Shown: positions 1-11,873, counted from the stretch's first letter. The stretch: 64,000 nucleotides of DNA from Lasiosphaeria ovina (GCA_033439765.1 JAULSN010000002.1:5270001-5334000), one strand, 5' to 3'. The notes: a model not told the origin generated them from the letters alone. Program-made: numbers and translations.

Positions 1-468
1 CCAAGCTCGACAAGACCGTTTTAAGGCCGTGGGGTGTGCTGCCTTGCAGGATTGGAGACTTTTAGGGGCCCTGCGTAACATGGAGTGTAACCGTGCCTGG
101 CCTAGGCTTAGCGCGCCAGACATGCGACGCTAACTGGGTAGGAGCCTCGTCCCCATTCCCCACCCCGTCCCATCTGGCGGGCGATTTATAAGAGCGAGGG
201 GTTCCCTCGTGTCCTCGTGTCAGACGGACCCTTTGTCTTTCTTGCTGGGGTTTCTGTTTGCCATCATCAACTTCTTATCGACCGTGTCTCGTCGGCAACC
301 CACTACCATCCATCGTTTATTTGTCCGTCTTGTTGAGGCCATCATCGCCGTTGTAGGGTCTGTTCGTTGTCGCAATCGGACTTGGCATTCGCTCTTTTCT
401 CCGCCTACCTGCTTACCAGCCTCCGGCTCGCTCGGCATTCGTTGCTCTGAGCTGCCATCTCCACCAAA
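1..468. other. Intergenic, 5' flank of the first gene
   Basis: No gene is supported here. The last 250 bases are pyrimidine-rich and free of introns I can define, as expected for the promoter and 5' UTR of the membrane-protein gene that starts at 469. Confidence 0.5.
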
Positions 469-1596
469 ATGATGTCAAACATGATATCCGGCTTGGTGCC
501 TATGGGCACCAACCTCATGAAGCGCGCTGTTGAGGAGCCCACCGAGCTTGTGTTTTCGAAATGGACTCCTCTGGTTGTCTTGATCAACTTCCTCCTCTTC
601 GGCCCGGCTTTGGTCTGGGTAAGTCGTCGGCTCTGTCTTACTCCGTAGGCATGGCGACTCACTAACTTGCCCTTGCAGCTCTCGTACAGTCTCGGCAACA
701 TCTACCCCACGCTTGCCATGATTGAAGACCCGAGCCCTCCGGCCTATGAGCCCGTTTCGCTCAACGAGGACGCCACCTCGCTCGCTGAGGAAGGCCCGGC
801 ACAGTCGGCAGGCCACAACGCCGGCAAGCCCACTACGGCCTCGCTCCGCGCTACCCGCCGCCTCCTCCACTCAGTCGGTGGCTGGCGATCCCACTTCCGC
901 GGAATCGCCTGTGCCTTCTTCATCGGTTTCGCCACCCTTGTTCTCGGCGCCATCTTCGGCAACTTCCCCGTCTTCCACTCGGCCGTCGGCTCACTCATCG
1001 CCTCGCTCACCCTGGCTTCCTTCGGCGCCGCCTGGGTCCACATTGTCATCTCCCCCCCGAACGCCCTGCCCTTCTACCGCCGCCTGCCGCCTCTCCGCAA
1101 GGCCTTTGAGGCCACCTGCTTCCCCATTCTTACCCACTGGGCCGCCGTCGCCACCTCGGCCGTCGTGCCCTCGCTGATGATCCATGCCCTCAACATTTCC
1201 CCCAGCGGCCGCAACCCCGAAGGCGATGTCGTGTTCGACAACAGCGCCATCTGGAAGAGCTTCGTTTCGTTCCTGGTGGTCGTTGCCCTGCAGTTCTTGC
1301 TTGTCGTCCCCACCGGAGTCGTGCTCGTCCGCGTCCAGGCGTCGCTGCTGCCCCCCGATGAGGACACCATCGTCCCCTTCGACCGCTCCTTCCAGGGCAA
1401 GGTCGACCCCGTCGTCGTCGGCGGCAAGGGCTTCGTCACGATGCGCGACGCCTTCGTCACCTTCCCCCGCTCGAGCTGGATCCGCCTCTACGTCCTCTAC
1501 GCCAAAGTCTTTGCCGTCTCCATTGCCACCTACTTTCTGATGGCCGCCATCATCATCCCCGAGATGTTCCTGCTCATCTCCAAGAAGCAGAACTAG
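469..1596 (+). CDS. Multi-pass membrane protein with PPxY motif, conserved fungal family of unknown function
   Basis: Two exons, 469-618 and 679-1596, give 355 residues. The intron has a GTAAGT donor, a CTAAC branch site and a TTGCAG acceptor, and joins in phase 0. The start is the first ATG of the open frame. About six hydrophobic helices are visible: one in exon 1 just before the splice site and five in exon 2, the last close to the C-terminus. Between helix 1 and helix 2 lies a hydrophilic loop with SPPAYEPV, a PPxY motif of the kind bound by WW domains of Rsp5/NEDD4 ubiquitin ligases. I recall relatives being annotated loosely as ubiquitin carrier proteins, but no UBC fold is visible. An adaptor or substrate role in membrane-protein ubiquitination is inference from the motif alone. 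I do not recognise a catalytic domain. Confidence 0.85.
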
Positions 1597-2310
1597 ACGA
1601 GAGCGGCAGAGGAGACCACTTGGGTCTGATTCGGGGAGGAGGGGGTGTGCGGTAAGCATTAATTTGCCCAGACTGGTTACCCGTTCGTGAGGAGGTTGTG
1701 CCAGTCGCCAGACTTGTGCTTGGCTGGCGACAGCAGGAAAGAGATGAGCGGAAATGCTTGGCCCGCGATGTATTCTGGGAGGGGAAGGGACCGCCGCGTC
1801 TTGCAATTATTATGGCTTGGGATTATATTTCTTATGTCGTAATGCGTCCAGCGAAGAGTAGCCAGCAGAGCACGCATATCAAGGGGCCCTAGCATTGGGG
1901 TGTCCCAGATGATCTTTTCTTAATATCCACCTTGTTTAAATCCTGTGTTCCTGCATTTTTGCGATTGTCTCATGCGAATAGGCAGCACCATGAAAATGAA
2001 CAAATAGGAATATAGAAACAATGCTCCGTGGGGAGGTTTTTTTCTTGAGAAAGGAGGTTTGATTGGTATGGGTATATATTGGGTGGTTGGGACAATTTAT
2101 GTCTGCTCGCCCGGCAACCGCTGCCACTACCTCCGAGTGGAAAAGGGCACCTTGGTGTAACCAAGCGAAAACAAAATCGTCTCTGTCGCCCCACCTTCAT
2201 CCGCTCTCGCCGCCTTCGCTGAGTGCCTCGCCCGATCCGACCGCCTTTGAACAAGCCGGTTTCCCGCACTTGTTGCCGACTCACTCCGTCTAGGTCTGGT
2301 CCTGCTTCTT

Positions 2311-2365
<55 letters not shown>

Positions 2366-2939
2366 CACGCCCTGGACGACCATCAGTGCGACCACGGACG
2401 GCCCGCAGCGCCGACCACAAACGGCGTCACAAACCGCAGATGGAGTGAGTAGCGTCGAGGTCCTTCGCAGTCAGGGGCTTTGTGGACTGGGACTGTGCGA
2501 TGACGGCCCCTCCACTCATACCACTCACTTCGCCTTGCACGGCGACAGGGCCCTCACCCGCCGCCTCCTAATTACAACTTGTCCCATCCCCATCACTGTT
2601 GGGACTGGGGTTGGGATTTCTTCGAGACCCGGATCCTTCCTGTCCGGAATTTTGATTTGGTCACTAAGAAGATTCCTCTCGCAGACGGCGACAACAAGCA
2701 ATAGTGAGTGACAAGCAAGAGCGGGATGGGGCACCAGCTCGAGAACTAGCGACCGAGGTGGCCGTCGCCGAGGCCGGCCGGCATCTTGTCTAGTAGCGAA
2801 GCGCTCGAGGCCTCACCGTGAACCGCCGACCACACACACACACGGCAAGTGAAGAGTCAATCAAAAAGAGGCACAAATATTATGTCCGTCTTCAAGATTC
2901 AATCACCGATGCCGTCCAATGTCTCCAGGCAACTCGAGG
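1597..2939. other. Intergenic spacer
   Basis: No supported gene. It contains the 3' region of the membrane-protein gene and a hexanucleotide microsatellite. The open frames across 2223-2711 are products of that repeat. Confidence 0.5.
2311..2365. repeat. Hexanucleotide microsatellite (GTCGCC)n
   Basis: About nine perfect GTCGCC units in tandem. Depending on frame and strand it reads as poly-Arg, Ala-Thr or Ser-Pro-type repeats, which explains the repetitive short open frames here. Confidence 0.95.
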
Positions 2940-4780
2940 TCAAGGCGGTAGGCCGGGCCACAGAGTTCTTGAGGCTCGCCCAGTAGGCGCTGGGCTAGGT
3001 GGCCAGGAACAGGCCGTCTGCGGGCACCCTTTCCCTGCAGCGCAGTACGACTCTCTGGATGACGTGGCCAAGCAACTCCTAGGTCATGAGCAGCACTACT
3101 TTACCGCCGTCTCGGGCCGCCGCCGCAGACTCAGAGAGTGCCAAGTCGTTGTTATCGTATTTTCCGTGGTAGAGAAAGCCGTCGCTACCCTCAGACAACA
3201 ATTCCTCGCACGTGGGACGGTGCTTCTGCTCGCGGCTCAGGCAGCGCCGCATCGTGCGGATGAGATCGGGCGGCACGCGAGAGTGGCCGTCCTCGGCCGT
3301 CGTTGCCGGGAACTCGATCGGATGGGACCAGTCGACGATGGCGCAGATGCGCGACGCGTGCGCGGCCATGTGGCCAAACGGCGGCGCGCCGTAGACCAGC
3401 TGGTGCAGGATGCACCCCAGGCTCCACACGTCGCTGGGTTCCCCGACCTTCACAATCTCAGAGGAGTCACTGGCTGGGACGTGGAAGAAGCGCCCGTCGT
3501 GGGCCGACGACAGGAAGGCGTATTGGTTCGAGTCCATGAGCGATTCGGGCGACATGTAGTTGGGGGTGCCAGCCATGGTGTCGCGGTGCACGTTGACCGT
3601 CGTGTCGGTCTGAATCGTGTTGGCAATGCCAAAGTCGATGAGCTTCAGCCAGCCCTTGGCCAGCACGAAGTTGGCCGGCTTGAGATCGCTGTGCACCACA
3701 TCCCGCGCGTGCGCCGCCTGCACGCACTCGAGCATCTCCTTCCAGTAGTGCCGCACAAACGCAACATCGAAGCTGGGCGCGTCGGCTCCGCTCCGGCATC
3801 TCGTGAGGAGAGAGTTGAAGTCGAGATCGCCAACTTCCATGAGCTGTTATCCGTTTGTTGTTAGCTGTCGCGCGCCTTCCGAAAGAAAGAGTAGGCGGCA
3901 AACGTCTATGAGAAGGCGAAGAAGATAATTACGACACTGAGCGATTTCTTTTCCTCGTTCTTCTTCTTCTTCTTCTTCTTCTTCTTCTTCTTCTTCTTCT
4001 TCAGTCTGTCTTCGTCGGCCGCGACGAGCTGGCCCGCCGAGGAGACTTCCAGAGGCTTTGGCGGCTCGCCTAAGGCGCGACGTTGTACTCCGGATCTCGA
4101 GGTCCTCTCTCTTGCCCAAGCAGCTGCCGTATCGCGATACGCTGCCTACGTTACCAGCAGCGTCGGTTCGCCCAGCAGTGGCAGGATTCTCTGGTGTGCT
4201 GCCAGCATCGCCATTTGCCCCGAAACCCTTGGAAGGATTATTAGCTAATGGCGAGCCTGCTGAGCGGATCCTCCGTCGGGACGAATTAACCAAAATCCGG
4301 ACTGTGCGCACTGATGGGGTTGGCGTGTTGATGCTACTTGGTAGAGCATATTCTTGCTTGGGTTGCCGTTCGTCCATCTCATCGGCTTGTACCTGGGAAC
4401 GCAGCTCCCCTTCAATGGACCTATCCTTCCTGGTCTCCACCTTTGTCCTCTGCGTAGACGCTGATACGGAACATCGCAGCCCATTTTGCAGAATCCCGCC
4501 CGCTGGTGTATTTACTGAGACGGACCCACGACTCTCTTTCTAGCAGCCGGGCTGCTGCCCCCTCGACCTCGGGACGCAGCTGGTGACGTTGGGCTGCCGG
4601 CTCGTGTGTGTGTGGCTTCGTGTTTCCTTGCGTCGTCGTTGCGGATGGCGATGGCTGCGATTCGCTCTGGTTGAGCTCCGATGTTGAGAGCTGCCGCAGA
4701 GCCTGTCTTGCACAAGTCCTTCTCCCTGAGGATATCCTGTCGCTGTGAGTACCGACTGGTAACGGCGATGCTGCAGCCAT
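2940..4780 (-). pseudogene. mps1: Relic of MPS1/TTK dual-specificity kinase, N-lobe lost
   Basis: From 3840 down to 3079 an uninterrupted 253-codon frame encodes the C-lobe of an Mps1-type kinase: GDLDFN hinge, catalytic loop HSDLKPANF, metal-binding IDFGIAN, then GTPNYMSPES and SDVWSLGC. This matches the spindle-checkpoint kinase MPS1/TTK rather than a generic kinase. CTC just before ATG (3840) continues the family's LMEVGDLDF, and it follows a branch site and an ACAG acceptor, so an intron end is retained. Upstream, 3847-4440 encodes an MPS1-like N-terminal stretch (GGPARRGRRRQ followed by poly-Glu), and an ATG at 4780 in another frame may be the old start. The glycine loop and catalytic lysine are absent: only a GAA repeat and about 150 bases separate the two parts. 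After 3079 the frame stays recognisable (ELLGHVIQRVV, then PSAYWASLKN) but carries two TAG codons. I read it as a truncated, decaying DNA-level duplicate. That a functional copy exists elsewhere is inferred. Confidence 0.75.
3958..4002. repeat. Trinucleotide microsatellite (TTC/GAA)15
   Basis: Fifteen TTC units on the plus strand (GAA, poly-Glu, on the kinase strand). It sits where the missing kinase N-lobe exons would be expected in the MPS1 relic. Confidence 0.95.
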
Positions 4781-5211
4781 GTTACGTTACTCGCCTCGGT
4801 AGGTTTTAAATATTGACTTATATTCAATACTCCGTACACAGAATGTTGTTGATGATGGGCTGACGCCCGACCGCGTCTTCTTCTTCTTCTTGGGCAATCT
4901 CCCCGAGCTGAACAGATGTCCGTATACAAGCCTATTTCGACCAAAGAATGGATAGTCTGGAGGAGAGGTTCATCTTGGACACCAATGTTTCACTTGAGGG
5001 ACTACTATTAATTTGCTACCAAGTTACCTTTGGGGGCGCTGGGAATGGGCAATGTTTGGGTTGCAAGGAGTGAGCCAAACAGGAGATCTAGGCTGCACCC
5101 CCCTGCACTGTTGTTGCTTACGGCAACCAGTATTTACTACTTAATGGATTTCCCCTCTGATTCCTTGGCGACGTGTATTTGGAATGTCGAATACGTAAGG
5201 TAGGTAGTGAT

Positions 5212-5257
5212 GTATATATATAAATATATATATGGGTGTGTGTGTGTGTGTGTGTGT
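5212..5257. repeat. Compound (TA)n-(TG)n microsatellite
   Basis: An alternating TA tract with one interruption runs directly into a TG tract of about eleven units. Confidence 0.95.
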
Positions 5258-5623
5258 CCTCGACGACCGGAGGATCCACCTTGACAGACAGGCGCGCAAA
5301 ACACTGCATCGGAAACAACAGATAATGCACCCAACAGCAGTAATAACGACGTAGCCAACGCCGACAGCGAGGCAGCGGCAACGACACAGGCCTGCAGACT
5401 AACACGAGAAATAAATACGGGCGGGGGACGTAGCAACAAGCAAAGCAGGCCCAAGATTTGAATATGTGGATTTTATAATGATAGTAATAATAATAATAAT
5501 TGGTTTGGGATAAGAAAAGGGAGAGGGTGGGTTTGGGTTTGGTTTGATTTAATTTGGGCTGAGGGTTGAGGGTCGGAGAAAAGGGGTATAAACAGCCAAC
5601 TGATGCGCTTCGCCAGCCTCTAC

Positions 5624-5949
5624 TTCTCTCTCTCTCTCTCTCTCAGACATATAGCCTTCGCACAAACACATACAATATGCCACCCGCCCGCCCGTCTGCC
5701 AGGTTAAACACTCGCTACGCCGCCAATTTACACGCACATGCTCTCTCTCTCTCTCTTTTGCAGTAGCCAATCACATATCTCTTAAAGAACTTTGCGGGGT
5801 ATTTATCCCGTCCTCACATCTAGGAGGGCAGCAAAGAGAAAAACCGGGAAAATGGAAGAAAAAGGTGGGGATGTGGGAGTCCATGATCATTTTCTTCATT
5901 CCGACTGACTGGCCGGCCTGCCTATCTCTCTCTCTCTCTCTCTCTCTCA
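5624..5949. repeat. Three (CT)n tracts
   Basis: Three CT/TC dinucleotide runs at about 5624-5644, 5741-5756 and 5924-5949, all in the same orientation and about 100-170 bases apart. Confidence 0.9.
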
Positions 5950-6100
5950 CTTTCTCTCTCTTGTAGGGGCCATCCCCCGGCACTTCAGCTCTTCGGCTAT
6001 CTAAATATATGAAGAGAAAAAAGACAAAAAAAAAAGGTGGGACAGAAGGGAAAACAGAAAAAGCAAAACAAAAACCACCAATTAAACAACTCCTATCTAT

Positions 6101-9037
6101 TTACGACTTCTGAAAGAACCAGCTCGATCTCTTATTCTCGGGTGGGTTATTTTGAAGGCTCGCAATCGTAGGGTTGGTAGCGGCTGCCGGCTCGCCGCCT
6201 CCGCGAAGGGGCTTCGCGATCCTGCTTCCTATGCTGAAGCCTCCGAGACTAGTGGGCGAGCCGAGGCCGCGTGTGCTGCCGGCCTTGGCCGCTTCTAGAC
6301 GATCCTTGACGGCCGCGAGCTGGACCTCGAACCTGCAGAGGAAGAGAGCCGTTAGGTCTGAACTTTGCACATCTAGAAAAAAAAGCATAGTTTTGGGAAT
6401 GGAGAAGAGCATACTTGTGGTTCGCCTGCGCCATCTTTTCTTGGCTCTCCTGCAGTAGACTCTCGAGGCTCTGAATGCGCTCGTTGCGCGCAATCAGCTT
6501 GCGCTCCGCGATGGCCACCTCCTTCTTCAGGGCCGAGTTCTGCTCGACGAGCTGACGCTGGACCTGCGTCAGCTGCTCGAGGTTGCGCTCGAGGAACGCC
6601 ATCTTCTTCTGCTGCGCCCGGTTGTTGCTGCTACGGAGCACATTGTTATACTGCTCGCGCGTCTCGTCCAGGGAGATCTCCAGCTCGACTACGCGCTCGC
6701 AGCGGTTCTGTAGGTCGCGCATCAGGCTCTTCTTCATCACGTCGAACTCGGCCAGCTGCTGCTGCACCGTCTTGCCGTTCGGCATGGCCACGGCCGGGCC
6801 GTTGGTCTTGGCACGGCGCTGCAGGTCTTCAACAAGGGCCTTGAGGCGCTCGTTCTCGGTCGTCCTGAGGACGATGTCGGCCTTCATCTCCTCGACCAGC
6901 TCGACCTGGGCGCTCGACTTGTTCGAAAGCGTCTTTGCGAGGAGGGCCTTGACCTCCTCCCTGTCCTCGTCTCCGAGTTGCCGGCTGAGGATATCTTCGT
7001 GCTCCTGTTGCAGGGCCTCTAACCTAGCCTCCAGCTCGGCCCTCTTGCGAGCTTCTGCCTCGCTTGATGCCACACTGAACGCGGACAGCTCGGCCTGCCG
7101 CACAATGCCCTGCGTCTCGAGCAGCTTTTCCTTCAGAGCCTTGAGATCGTCGGGCGGGATAGGATCGCCGGTTGAGCTTATTTCGTACAGGGCGTCAAGC
7201 TGAGAAATGGCATCTGCAACCGACCTCTCATTGACGCTGAAGACGTCGCTAGTGAGGTCGAAGCCCGCCATCATCTTGGCCATCTTCTCCGCCTTCTTCT
7301 TCTCCTTCTCGTCCAGGACGGCACTCGTTTCCTTGGCGCTCATCTTGATGTCTAGCATCTGTTGCTTTACCTCATCAAGCTCAGCCGTCAGCTCCGAGTT
7401 GGCGTCCTTCAGGCCATCCATGGTGATCTGCGCTTCTTTGTTCTCAAACGCCAACCGTTCTAGCTGCATCTTGAACTCATTGCCTTCGCTGGTCAGCTTC
7501 TCATTCTCCTTGCCCAGCCTGCCATCGTGCTCTTTCAGGACGGCGAGCTCCTCCTTTGTTTCCCGCAGCTGCCTCTCTATGGTGGCAGCCAGTGTTTCTT
7601 TCTCGGCGAGCTGGTCCTGGAGCTCGTTTTCACGGCGCAGGAACTCTTCCCGCTCATCCTTCTCAAGCGGCAGACTAGGAGTTCCAGCACGTTCCGAGAT
7701 GGCTGGTGTCTCAGCCCTCTCGGGCAGCAGTCGCGAGGGCGTCGAGGGCCGAGCGGGCCGAGATTCAGACTTCACTCCCGCGACACCGTCCGTACCTAAC
7801 GGCGGGACCCATTTCTCCCTCGGCACAGTATCTCCAGCACGCCATACCTGCACTTCGCCCTCGAGATTGAAGATGTACTTCTCAAAGGTCGTAACCTGTG
7901 TCTTGGCTTTGGCCAGCATCGCCTTGAGTTCATTCGGACTGAGTTCCGCGTTGACCTTGGCCTTGTTCTTGATCGACTTGGCCCTCATGCCGAAGCGGAG
8001 GGTGCTCAGAGTTTCGGAGTCGTTATAGCTGCTTGGAGAGCAGTTGATGATTAGCGTCGTCCGGCTGTTGCCACCCAGTGACTCTTGCAGGATACGGGTG
8101 AGCTTCGAGTCTCTGTACGGGATGTGCGACGATTTGCCGTCGGTAAGAGAGTTGATGACCATGCCGAGGGCGCTCAAACTCTTGTTGATCTTCTTTGCCT
8201 CCTCCAGCGTCTGGCCGCTGGCACCCGTCTTGCCAACCTTTTCGCTGCCTGCCAAATCGACCAGAAAGAGCTGTCCGCTCTTTGCCGAGCCTGTCTCGAC
8301 ATTCTTCTGCGTGATGGTGATGACGAATATCGAATGCGAACGCGAAGACTCCTGATTCATGTTGGTTGCGGCGACCGCCCTCGCATTGCCACCCCTCCGC
8401 ATAACCTCAAAGACTTCTTGCACACTCGACACATAAATCTCCAGGAGCCCCTTGACGTAGACGCCCCGGTTCTTCTCCTCATGGACGGGGAGGTTGTCGT
8501 TTTGCGGGGCGAGCAGATCGCGGATACGCTCCATGTAGATCTCCATGTAGCTGACGCGGACTGTGTATTCGATATTGGCGGCGCTGGACAGGATGCTGGC
8601 GAAAATTTGCTCGACAATTCTCGGGATAACGCCCCTGCCGTCGTCGTCAATATTTGGGCCCATCATCGTGAAAGATTTCCCTGAGCCCGTCTGGCCGTAG
8701 GCAAAGACGGTTCCATTGTAGCCGTTGAGGATGTCGTCGACGGTGGGCTTGATAGAGAAGTCGAAAATGTCTGATTGCTTGCATGACATATCAAAGACGC
8801 GGTCAAAGGTGAAGGCGCCCTGGTTTTCCCGGGACTGGATTTTGGGCGCGTTAGAAAACCAAGCACACACTCACTCTCTCCCTTCCCAAAGCACTGAGGC
8901 GGCGGGTTCCAACTTACATCTATGGCGCACGTGTCGTCGCCATCGAAGCTAACAATGGGCTGGCCGCCCGACTCGATTTCGATTCTGTTCTGCGGGCGGA
9001 ATCGGGCCACAACCTTGATGCTATTTGCGCTCGACAT
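6101..9037 (-). CDS. kin: Conventional kinesin heavy chain (kinesin-1)
   Basis: Three exons (9037-8918, 8834-6415, 6332-6101) give 923 residues, matching the roughly 928 of Neurospora NKin. Introns have a GTAAGT donor with a CTAAC branch site and a GTATGC donor with a TCTGCAG acceptor. The motor domain (residues about 5-330) has the P-loop GQTGSGKS, switch I NQESSRSH and switch II DLAGSE. Neck and stalk coiled coils fill the middle. The tail carries the near-invariant coiled coil VVELEISLDETREQYNNVLR and the autoinhibitory GSRIAKP (IAK) motif, and the protein ends in WFFQKS. It is a plus-end-directed microtubule motor for vesicle and organelle transport in hyphae; fungal kinesin-1 works without light chains. 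Start ATG and MSSANSIKVVARFRP are typical. No defect seen. Open frames on the plus strand here are shadows. Confidence 0.97.
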
Positions 9038-10293
9038 GGTGCTGGCTAGTCCGCTTCCCGCGCCGGGCAGCGCAATCTCATGAAGGCCCCGCGGCCAAAA
9101 GACGGAGACGAGTAGAGGCCGAGTCGGCGGGAACGGCGAGGGAGCGCAAAACTGGTGCCTTTAACGCCAGGGCAGCGTTGCCGGGTGGTCGGTTTGGGGG
9201 CTCAATATGCCGGCCCAGCGGGCTCTCGTCGAGGAGAGGAGGGACCGGGACGACTGCGATCGGGCCACACCGTTGCCCTCGTCGCAGCCAAACCAGAAAA
9301 AAAAACCTTGTAAAACTGAGGCCTAAAACTGAAAAAAAAGGGGAGGGGGTATCAAAGGGATCTATGCAAAGTTTCCAGAAGCACGACCAAGTTCGTTATG
9401 CGGGGTTGGGTCCGAGAGTCAGGGGCCGATGCACAATGAGCGAAGGACCGAGGCGATGTTTTCTTTTCACGACAGGTGCCATTTGGCAAGTTGAAGTTGA
9501 ATGACGCGCTAAAAGCTCGCGCTGCATCCGGACTTGGGGGGGCGTTTCATGGGGGCGCGAGATGTGCCGCGATTGGGAGGCATGCTGCGCTACCTCAGCG
9601 CAGGACCTTGCAGCCCCGCCCCTACCCCCCAAGGCACAGGGGCTAAAGTCAAATTTACAGCAGCCCGACCCAAAAGACGCACCTTTGGTATGCGAGCGAT
9701 TCATCGACGACGCAAATCACCGTCGCATTAAGTATGGACGGAACATATCGCTGTCCGTGGTAGCGAGCCATCCGAAGAAATGCCTATGCAGCAATATACT
9801 TTTCTGAAGTAACCATTGTATTTGCGTGTAAATAAAAATGCACGTCTGTGTTGCTAGTATGGGTGGATGGTACGATGGTCCGCTTGCCACATTTCCCCTC
9901 TAGTCTTCCATTCTTATCGAAGTTCGCGCACCGCACCGCACCACTGTTCAAAGGGAACAGTACAGTAATTGGTTAAATAGAAACTACCTATCTTATCGAA
10001 ACCAGCGGATTTGTTACGCGTCGTCAACGCCCTATAAGGAAATGCTTGCCAAATGCTAAACATCAACTTCCATCGCCCGCAAAATGACATGACCCCAAAG
10101 CCCAAACGCCAAACCCCACAATCGCCGCCCCAGCGAGTCTACCCGCAACAAGTCTTGGGTAGTTCGTCATCCAATCTGGTACGATGCGCCAGATACCTCT
10201 CTCGCTCGACTCTGCCCGTAGTGTCATCGGGCCTTCTGAATCCTAGCCTGGCCATCGTTACTGTCGTCGCACAAGACCGTTGATGATGTGCCA
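9038..10293. other. Intergenic between kinesin 5' end and RAD6 3' end
   Basis: No gene is supported. It includes the kinesin promoter (G-rich, with A runs near 9300-9340) and the 3' UTR of the ubiquitin-conjugating enzyme gene. Confidence 0.5.
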
Positions 10294-10945
10294 TTAATCT
10301 TCCCAGCTCTTCTCGACCGTTTCTCTCACTCTCTTTGAGTACTCTTTGCGGTTGTCCTTGTACAAGTTTGACGCCTCCACGTTGGCAGGCGATCCCGTGT
10401 TGGGGTCGTTAAGCAAACTGAGAAATCAGCGTCAGCAACCCGTCCGTAGATTGTAATCCGATTCTGCGCAGCCCCATCTCCGACCTTACCTCTGGATGCT
10501 TGTCAGGACGGCGGCAACGTCATATGTAGGGCTCCAGCGGTTCTGGAGGATATCGAGGCACAGCTCGCCGGTGGCGTAGACGTTAGGGTGGAACATCTGG
10601 CTGATGAACTTTACCGACGGCGGCTTGTTCGGGTATTGCTCCTCGAAGTGCATCACCAGTCGGAATGTCCCGTCTTCAAAAGGGGTATCGGCGGGACCGA
10701 TAATCACAGCGTTCCTATATTGGCTCGGTTAGCCGCCATGGCGAGTGCGACGAGAGGGGGCTGGTTACCAAGTCATGACGTTGTCGGGGACTGGTGATGC
10801 TGAGACACCGGCGGGTGGGTCGGTCTGCATGCGCTAGAGACAACAGAGATGTAAGCATCGCGAGTTCAAGGCGAGCAACAAGCAAAGGGCAAGCCTCTCG
10901 CACCTTAAAGTCTCGCATGAGACGGCGGCGAGCAGCGGTAGACAT
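10294..10945 (-). CDS. mus-8: Ubiquitin-conjugating enzyme E2, RAD6/UBC2 family
   Basis: Four exons (10945-10904, 10833-10769, 10714-10490, 10417-10294) give 151 residues, the length of Neurospora MUS-8. Exon 1 encodes the family N-terminus [14 protein letters not shown], and the other exons complete the UBC fold with [34 protein letters not shown] (catalytic cysteine in GELCLD) and a short ending KSWED without the long acidic tail of yeast Rad6. Known roles of the family: with Rad18 it monoubiquitinates PCNA in post-replication repair, with Bre1 it ubiquitinates histone H2B, and with Ubr1 it serves the N-degron pathway. The three introns have GTGCGA, GTAACC and GTAAGG donors. No defect is visible. 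Confidence 0.97.
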
Positions 10946-11873
10946 CGTGGCGGAAGCGTAGGAAAGGGCCTCTATTCTATGGGTGAAGTGCGGGAAAATA
11001 TTTGACGGAAAAGGATTCCAAAGCAGTAACTTCGGAAAAGTAGGCTGCAAGGCGAAATGCTGGCAGAATGTGGTTCAGGATGGGCAAAGTCAAACCAGCA
11101 CTTGGGTGTCGGCCGGTAATCTGCGATAGCCAAGAAGCGACCGATAGTTGGAGTTGAGCCAGTGCAATCGAACACAACTAAACGGAGCCCGGGAGCGGTC
11201 GGCCAATCAGCGACGCGCGAAATGCGGTAGGCACGTGCGGGGCGATGGGGCTCTGGCTGAAAGGGCAAAGACGCCACCGGGGCTGGCTGCCAGCTGGGGG
11301 CGAGCTTCGCCTGAGGTGCATGAGATGGCCGCGACAGGGCTGTTGGTTGAACAGGCCGGCTTGGCCCGGCAGGTGACACACGTTCAAGGGTGGCCAAAAG
11401 CGACCGAGATGGAAATGCAAATGCATGCAAGCCTGCGAACCTCCCGACGCGTCGTGATGGCTTAGAGGCGCCTTGCTTTCGGCCGCATGGCATCTGCATG
11501 CTATAGCCCCGGTACTCGATAATTTTTTAACTCACGGGCAAGCCCACATAGTTGATCAGTGACCGTTGAATGTGCTCCAAGCTTTTCCCCTAGCTCCGGA
11601 ATGGGGGGACTGGGAGGGGTTAGGGGTTCTCCAGGTCTCCACACTTTGGCCGTCACAAGCCGAACAGTGCCGCTTCCGTGACCTAGGGATGAGCGTCTCG
11701 AAGAAGAGCTGGGGCGACCTGTCTCGCCCTCGACTCTACCTACCTACCTACCTCTGTCTCGTCCTACGTTTTTTATCTCTCGTGTCTTCTGATCTGTTGG
11801 AAAGTTTGTTCTTGTTTTAAACTTCTGCCCGCCGTGCATTGCCTCTGGACGCCACCGATAGATACCTAAAAGA
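10946..11873. other. Divergent promoter region, RAD6 and acetyl-CoA acetyltransferase
   Basis: No gene is supported. The two flanking genes are transcribed outward from this 928-base region. A TACC tetranucleotide run (about 11737-11753) lies 120 bases before the thiolase start. Confidence 0.5.

Larger units (their letters stand above)
4781..6100. other. AT-rich, microsatellite-dense spacer
   Basis: No gene is supported. It holds TA/TG, TAA, CT and A-rich tracts between the MPS1 relic and the 3' end of the kinesin gene. Confidence 0.6.

Noticed and set aside
3046..3110. Small intron that would remove the first TAG in the kinase tail
   Set aside because: The only GT-AG pair around the stop spans 26 bases, too short for a fungal intron.
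2818..3864. 348-codon open frame on the plus strand
   Set aside because: It is the exact antisense of the MPS1-like kinase relic, whose conserved motifs read only on the minus strand.
3846..3960. Search for a kinase N-lobe hidden in another frame or in small exons
   Set aside because: No glycine-loop or catalytic-lysine motif in any minus-strand frame between the GAA repeat and the C-lobe.
6583..8684. Several long plus-strand open frames (for example 7207-8028)
   Set aside because: Ser/Arg-rich shadows of the kinesin coiled-coil and motor exons on the other strand.
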